A DNA stretch of 64,000 nucleotides from Calliopum simillimum (Eukaryota > Arthropoda > Insecta > Diptera > Lauxaniidae), in contig OX638371.1 of NCBI GenBank assembly GCA_951812925.1, positions 112,491,124 through 112,555,123 on the forward strand, read 5' to 3'. The notes beneath the pieces are model-generated. The model was not told the origin of the DNA, did not search any database, and worked only from the letters and a program-made list of their open reading frames with translations. Positions 58,801 to 64,000 of the stretch are shown piece after piece. The position numbers were made by a program, and so were the translations under genes. Every line of letters begins with the position of its first letter. The stretch's first letter is position 1.

Positions 58801-60074
58801 AGGTACATAGATATGTAAAGCTAAAACAACGTAACAACGTTCTTTGACTTGTTATAAACCGGGTTAAGACAAAAACAAACAACATCAGTAAATTTCCAGC
58901 ACTTGTCCGTTATTGTATATTACTGTTGCATTGCTGATTCTGTTGATTATTGTGCAATATTCACACGAAAGCTATTTGCATTGTTTTATAATTATTTCAA
59001 CTTGCATGGGAATAGATCTTACGTTGATTGACCTTGTCTAAGTTAAATAAACTACGTTGTAAAAGTTTGTATATAAATTAAGATTTTTCTGAAAATCTAA
59101 GGTGTGCCATTACCGACTATAGTTAATAATTTAGCTACAAATAATGAAATGCAAATTGTAATACATAAATGCACAGATATTTTTTTTTTCTTACTATTTT
59201 GGGTCAAGGCCTTACTTATTCTTACATAGTGGTAGTTCTTTATGAAGTTTTGTTTGCACAAAATTATTTCGAATTAAATGAATTTCAGGAAGTTGCAGTT
59301 CTACAACATTGCTGCTTCTTCTTCGTCCATCGTAGGTTTATTTTCGATAATTTTAATTAACTATTTCAAACAATATCTTCTTCATACCGGATAAATACAT
59401 GTATACTTATCGAAATGCTATGAAGGGTGCCTTTGAACTCCTCAAAAAACCTTAAAATGCGAATGAGTGCAGCTGCCCCTAGCTCTAGCTTTTGAGAAAA
59501 AAAATTTCACATACAATTTTCATTGTTAAGTATAACCTCGATATATTTCCACAAAATCAAAATTAAGAACTTTTAAGTACGAAAGGAAACAATCTGAACG
59601 GTTTCTGTATGCTAAGTATACATAGCAAATGGGTTGTTGAAAACAAACTCAAATTTGAGAATGATATTTCAAATAGATTTAGAGAAGATACAAGGCGCTT
59701 AAGTGCACAATCATGTGCACAATCATGTGCACAATCATGCTTGCTACCAATATGATGGTACATAAAATAACTTAGTTCTTACTAGCTGTTCACGGTTTTC
59801 CAGAACGGGATTTAATTGATAGCTTGCGGAAACTCTGAATTTATTTTTTTTATACAATACCTAACTGCCATACCTAAATTGGAGCGTCAGCGTTATTTTA
59901 CTGTCAAAAGTTATTTGGGAGAACACGCCCTGATAAGGTGGCAACACCTGCAATCGGTATTGAATTTGTTCCAAAGGAACAACTATACCAAATATCAATA
60001 AATAACACAAACAACAATTATGATATATCAATACGTATTAACACACAAACAAAACTGGCAAAAGTCGGCTTCGT

Positions 60075-60290
60075 AGCCGGGCAAGGCTGGTGCAGTGGTA
60101 ACGACTTCTGCTACCAACCGGGAGGTCCTTGGTTCAACTCCCGCCCAGGCCAAAAACACAAAAAAGTTTTCAAACTAGCAATTTTTCAATTATAATTAAT
60201 TTAGTGAAATAAATATAATTATAATTACAACAAAAATAGTCTGATGAGTCTTTGTGGCGAAAGACGAAACATATGTCAATATAGCCGTGT
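60075..60290 (+). mobile_element. tRNA-like repeat with hammerhead ribozyme (copy A)
   Basis: An A-box TGGTGCAGTGG (60088-60098) and a B-box GGTTCAACTCC (60131-60141), 33 nt apart, make a classical internal Pol III promoter. After an AT-rich spacer of about 100 nt comes a hammerhead motif at 60233-60285. The T-arm of the tRNA-like part does not pair properly, so it is not a functional tRNA gene. It is in the same element family as copies B and C. Confidence 0.65.
60233..60285 (+). ncRNA. Hammerhead ribozyme motif, core intact (copy A)
   Basis: CTGATGA at 60241-60247, stem II GTCTTT/AAAGAC (60248-60253 with 60260-60265, 6-nt loop), GAAA at 60266-60269, a short palindromic stem III CATATG and the GTC triplet ending at 60277. 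Stem I (ATAGT with AATAT) has four of five pairs. Stem III has only two pairs in cis; short palindromic stem III is known from hammerheads that work as dimers. The core bases are all present. Confidence 0.6.
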
Positions 60291-60381
60291 TTTTAATCCG
60301 TTCCTTGATTTGTCATAATTATGTGTTAGAAAATGCATTGATAGATTTATATGTAACTCGATCTTTGCAAATATATGACTA

Positions 60382-60681
60382 ACTGCCATACCTAAATTGG
60401 AGCGTCAGGCGTTGCGTTATTTAACGTTACACAAAAGCGTCAAGCGCCATACCGAAATAAAGAACGTTGCGTTGAAGTTATTTGTTTATCAAAATCATGT
60501 TGTTGTTTCTTTTTTTACTTTTCTGCAGCTAACTTCACTCCATAACGCTTTGTCAAAATTGGAAATTCGAATAGCTCAGCGTTGAGCGTTGGCAATTTCG
60601 GTATGCGTCATATAAATTGTATGTACATGAGAAATTTTTGACAGTAAAACAACGCTGTCGCTCCAATTTAGGTATGGCAGT
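60382..60681. mobile_element. 300-bp MITE with ACTGCCATACCTAAATTGGA termini
   Basis: The left end ACTGCCATACCTAAATTGGA and the right end, its complement, are near-perfect over at least 26 bp (to GAGCG). Inner words AACGCT/AGCGTT repeat. A further copy of the left end stands alone at 59864, before the tRNA-like element. Confidence 0.8.
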
Positions 60682-61029
60682 AAAAGTTCAATTATAAAAT
60701 TAATTTTCATAGTGAGAAATTAATCTAAACAATATATTTGAATGCATTCATTCAACAAATAGCTCGCAGCCCTTCAAATTTCAAGCTAAGAGGTACCAAA
60801 ATTTGACACTAGATGGAACCGAATGCGTAGATTCCGAAAAACGATAAGTATCGATATCGGTATGTAAGAAAATTTTAGTAAGCCAGCGCATTTAAATGTC
60901 AATGTTGTACATCTGCTATCAAACACGTAATCGCGTGAACAGGCTGTAACCAGCTGTCAGTTATAATTATATTGACAGCATTTTTCTGATTCATCAAGCT
61001 GCGTAGTGTTTTTAATTTCAATAAAAAAC

Positions 61030-62120
61030 ATGGCATTTCCACCATGTCCTCCCAGTCTTAAACAAATTCAACATTTTCTCAAGTTAGCACAGGAACATGA
61101 TGAAAGGGACATTGTTGTGGCCTATTGGTCACGACTTTACTCACTGCAAATTGGACTTAAGGCCTCTTCCAAGCAGCCTGAAGAAACTGCGCTGTTGTTG
61201 GGTTGGTAAAATTCTTATGCTTAAATATATAGTATATTTAAAATGAGTCATCTATGTTTTGTTGAATTCCCCTTTACGCAGGTATTATGGATTGGTTGGA
61301 GTCGGTTAAAAAACAACATTCGGATAATGAGGCCATCACAAATGAGGTTGCAGCACAAGCTCACTTGGAAAACTATGCTTTAAAACTGTTCCTGTATGCT
61401 GATAGACAGGATAGAGAATCAAACTTTGGCAAGTAAGTCAACAAAAAAGTGGTTTAGTTGTTATCACGTAATCATTTAAAATAGAAAGACTAAAATTTTA
61501 TTTGATTCGTTTATAGAAATGTCGTCAAAGCCTTCTATTCCAGTGGAGTACTCTATGATGTGCTTCAGACATTTGGTGAGTTAACTGAAGAGGCGGCACA
61601 TAATCGCAAGTATGCTAAATGGAAAGCGGCCTACATACACAATTGTTTAAAAAATGGAGAGACACCCGTACCCGGCCCAATGCAGGATGAGAATGCTGAA
61701 GAAAGCGCAGGTGCAGACGACGATGAATTCCAGCCAAATGCCGGAAATGCTGCACAGCAGCCTTCACCTGATGAAAATAATGATGCAAGTGCAGCTCAGT
61801 TTCAACCGTCACCACAACCGTCGCCTACAAGCGTAACACCTCCAACAGCCGCTGAAGTGCTTAAAAATCCTGATAAATTACCCAGTCCACCAGTTGATGA
61901 AGAAAAACCTGGTGGTTTTGAGCCGTATGTGCCTTTTGCACATCCAGTTTATGTGCCACCAATACCAGTTGCAAATATACATATAACACCAGATCAAATG
62001 ATAAAAGCGCAAAAATATTGCAAATACGCCAGCAGTGCACTTAACTATGATGACGTTAAGACAGCGGTAGAAAATTTGCAGCAAGCGCTGACGCTATTGA
62101 CTACGGGTCAAGACAGTTAA
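61030..62120 (+). CDS. Vta1: Vta1/LIP5, ESCRT-III disassembly cofactor, three exons
   Basis: Exons 61030-61201, 61282-61432 and 61517-62120 join into 308 codons plus stop. The N-terminal MIT-like domain reads CPPSLKQIQHFLKLAQEHDERD, VVAYWSRLYSLQ, AHLENYALKLFLYADRQDR and FGELTEEAAHNRKYAKWKAAYIHNC, as in human VTA1/LIP5. A proline-rich acidic linker follows, and the C-terminal VSL domain (AQKYCKYASSALNYDDVKTAVENL) is where the family binds Vps4. Vta1 activates the ATPase Vps4 to take apart ESCRT-III during multivesicular-body sorting. The exon 1 donor GTTGGT is unusual, but only it keeps the frame (LLLG/IMDW); a GTAAAA four bases on does not. AATAAA occurs at 62388-62393 and again at about 62397. 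Confidence 0.95.
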
Positions 62121-62489
62121 GTTACTCAAACTGTGTTGGAATATAAAGTTGAAATCTCGGAAGGACAAATATTTCTTAATCTTCTGCTTCAGAGTGTTTT
62201 CTCCTAACACTTTTCACGAAAAATGAAATATTAGTTAAATTTTATGCTTCGATTTTAAGTTCACTTTTCATGTAGAAAATCCCTACTAAATATTGCTGTG
62301 ACACACGTTTAAGTACTCATATATCAAATGTTGCATCTGTTAATTAATGTTATAGCCTAGCCGTTCTCACAAGCTGAACTAATTTAAATAAACTCAATAA
62401 AAATAAAAAACTTTACAGTATTCAAACACGGCTTTTGGATTATATATAAAAAAAGAATAGTTTTTGGAGCATATATGACCTCACTAAGC

Positions 62490-63549
62490 GTGCCTCTCAC
62501 TAATGACAGTTCTTTGCACGATGTCTAAACTTTCCACATTTAAACCATTTTCCTTGAAACTTCACCGATAAGACTTTCTTGAAATGTTGTTTCTTTCCAG
62601 TAAATGCTATTTTTTCTGAGGCATCCTGCTGAAGTCGATCGCTAAGCTTTGTTTCTTCTGCAAGCAACCTTTCTGCAGAGCAGTTGCAAGCGGTAAAGTA
62701 AGAAACAGCTGTAACAAAAGATCGCTCTTCTCCATAGTTGCTCCTGATGTTTTCAGCTTCCTTATCCCTTTAACTGCTTAATTTTGTTTCAAAAAACTTT
62801 TTCTGCCGAAAGACGAGTATACATAATGCGAAAAATTTTCATTTTGCTCTGATGAGTATACTCGACATAACCAGTTAAAGGGTTATCAAACTGTCGAAAG
62901 TAATTAGATGAGTAACAATTGAATCGCCGTCATTTGCTAGCTGCTTCTGCACCAGTTATTGGCTTACCACGGACTTCTTTGCGAATGCCTGCCACATCTC
63001 CTTAACTGTTACTTTATCTCGCACATAGCACAAACTATCATTGTGGATAAAGCTGACGATTCTATCTTTTGCCTTACGATCACATTTTATATATTCTTCC
63101 TTCGCTGTTGCTTTCGTGTTCTTCATAGCATTTCTGTCAGAAACCTTTTGTACCTTAAACGTCTTCAAACTAACCTCCTTTTTGGACCTGCGAACTAAAA
63201 TCTCGGATCACTTTACCTTCTGTGCCAGTTTTCTGCATGAAATGTAAGGGTTCTTCTTTAAAATTGTGACGAAGTTCTTCTTTTTGTTTTGGTCACGGAA
63301 GCCTTTTTCTTTCGCAGAACCTGGCTTTCGAAAGACATCCGAGTCTTCCTTAAATTTTTTCAGAACTCTTGATACCAATTTCACATTAACTTTGCTTTTT
63401 CGAGCAATTCTATTTGTAGTCCACCGCGAGTGGTCTTCAAAAATTTTTATTATTGACTTTCGAACTTCTAGCTCGTTTGCCATTTTTAAGTAAATATGAC
63501 TGACTAGGGACAAAATTTGAAAACCATAGTTTTGGCACATTAATTTCAA
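62490..63549 (-). pseudogene. Chimera of Tc1-like transposase N-terminus and Copia-like Gag
   Basis: On the minus strand the frame from 63483 (MANELEVRKSIIK) is a Tc1/mariner-type helix-turn-helix ending ..RKPGSAKEKGFRDQ and NPYISCRKLAQKV. After a stop it continues in a new frame with TFKVQKVSDRN. Around 63095 the similarity changes to a Copia-type Gag: CDRKAKDRIVSFI, then CYVRDKVTVKEMWQAF, then DLLLQLFLTLP near 62725. A zinc-knuckle remnant KCGKFRHRAKNCH at 62503-62550 has its first cysteine replaced by tryptophan. Both parts are broken. Either one element inserted in the other or a deletion fused them. Confidence 0.6.
62764..62886. mobile_element. Small inverted-repeat element (CCCTTTAACTG)
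   Basis: CCCTTTAACTG on the left pairs with CAGTTAAAGGG on the right. Inner blocks ACGAGTATAC and GTATACTCG also pair. It is about 120 bp, MITE-like, and interrupts the Copia-like Gag remnant. Confidence 0.55.
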
Positions 63550-64000
63550 AGCCTACTGCGAAAACAAATTTTAAATTAAGTCATTTGATAACAAGTTATA
63601 AGATAAAATGTATCGGACAATTTTATCGATCGCAGTTCTTATGGTTTTTCCGTTTTTTTTTATATATGTAGTTAGTTATTGCATCAAAATACTTTCCCAT
63701 CGAATAGCCGACGAAAAACCGTATTATTTTGATTATAAATTATAAAACTTAAAATTAACACTCAATTGGCATGTCCAGATTTATTTTCGATATGATTCTT
63801 TAATCTGGCAAAAACAATAGTGTAGGATTTCGCCGAAACTTTATAATATCGTGATCAATAATTTCTACGCTTTCGTCTTTGCAACAATAATAAAAGAAAA
63901 ATATCAATTAAAAATATGCTGGACTTAAGTCTCCTGCAGTTCTGACGATATTATCTAAGTTAGTTTTAAAATATACATAAATGTTCCAAAAAACAATAAC
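63550..64000. other. Window end, nothing recognised
   Basis: AT-rich DNA with no gene, repeat or transposon end that I can support. Confidence 0.5.

Larger units (their letters stand above)
58802..61029. other. Intergenic DNA between the Gypsy remnant and Vta1
   Basis: AT-rich DNA with no protein gene. It includes a three-copy 12-bp repeat (ACAATCATGTGC) near 59705-59740, an isolated ACTGCCATACC transposon end at 59864, the tRNA-like/hammerhead element at 60075-60290 and a 300-bp MITE at 60382-60681. Vta1 promoter and 5' UTR are expected just before 61030. Confidence 0.6.

Noticed and set aside
59700..59740. ACAATCATGTGC repeated three times as a possible CRISPR-like or regulatory array
   Set aside because: The copies are directly adjacent without spacers; it is a short microsatellite in a eukaryotic genome.
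60081..60151. Functional tRNA gene
   Set aside because: A and B boxes are good but the T-arm pairs at only two of five positions and no proper acceptor stem forms; it is tRNA-like only.

Overview
The window looks like AT-rich nuclear DNA from a higher fly (Diptera: Brachycera, quite possibly a tephritid or similar schizophoran). The evidence is that coding exons read as close orthologues of Drosophila proteins, introns of 60-80 bp are common with GTAAGT/GTATGT donors, and the spaces between genes are packed with short inverted-repeat elements and decayed Tc1/mariner, Gypsy and Copia copies. The species cannot be fixed from the sequence alone.

Layout. 1-19014 (+): the histone H3 kinase gene JIL-1, from the start of its first kinase domain to its stop codon. 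The 5' exons lie outside the window or were not found, and there is a 10-kb intron at 5129-15204 full of transposon remains. 19015-28679: gene-free, holding a dead mariner, several MITEs, a minisatellite and two tRNA-like repeats. 28680-34303 (-): a complete six-exon gene for the ribosome-biogenesis factor CEBPZ/Noc1. 34820-37873: two decayed gene copies, a PEX16-like pseudogene (+) and a DHX8/Prp22-like helicase pseudogene (-). 40857-41561 (+): a two-exon CBF-beta gene (Brother/Big brother family). 42219-42620 (-): a small 133-aa gene whose C-terminus matches the JIL-1 C-terminus. 44033-48285 (-): complete alpha-COP. 49200-53420: transposons nested inside one another. 54066-54734 (+): a claudin-family protein. 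56926-58800 (-): the 3' part of a Gypsy-type pol. 61030-62120 (+): Vta1/LIP5. 62490-63549 (-): a Tc1-like/Copia-like chimera.

The intact genes are housekeeping or chromatin genes: COPI coat, ESCRT-III disassembly, ribosome assembly, Runx cofactor, epithelial junction and chromosomal kinase. They do not form one pathway. From memory, Bro/Bgb, alpha-COP and Vta1 also lie close together on Drosophila chromosome 3L, so the layout is probably conserved synteny.

Most interesting: (1) a recurrent repeat that joins a tRNA-like A-box/B-box head to a hammerhead ribozyme. The 39.7-kb copy has a complete catalytic core and all three stems, the 60.2-kb copy has a good core with weaker stems, and the 25.8-kb copy is decayed. 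(2) A 44-residue ungapped domain shared by JIL-1 and the small gene at 42.2-42.6 kb (19/44 identical). (3) A roughly 2.3-kb DNA transposon of a family I cannot name, with its MITE derivative elsewhere in the window, inside a three-level nest. All similarity statements were made by eye and from memory of the families; no searches or folding programs were run.
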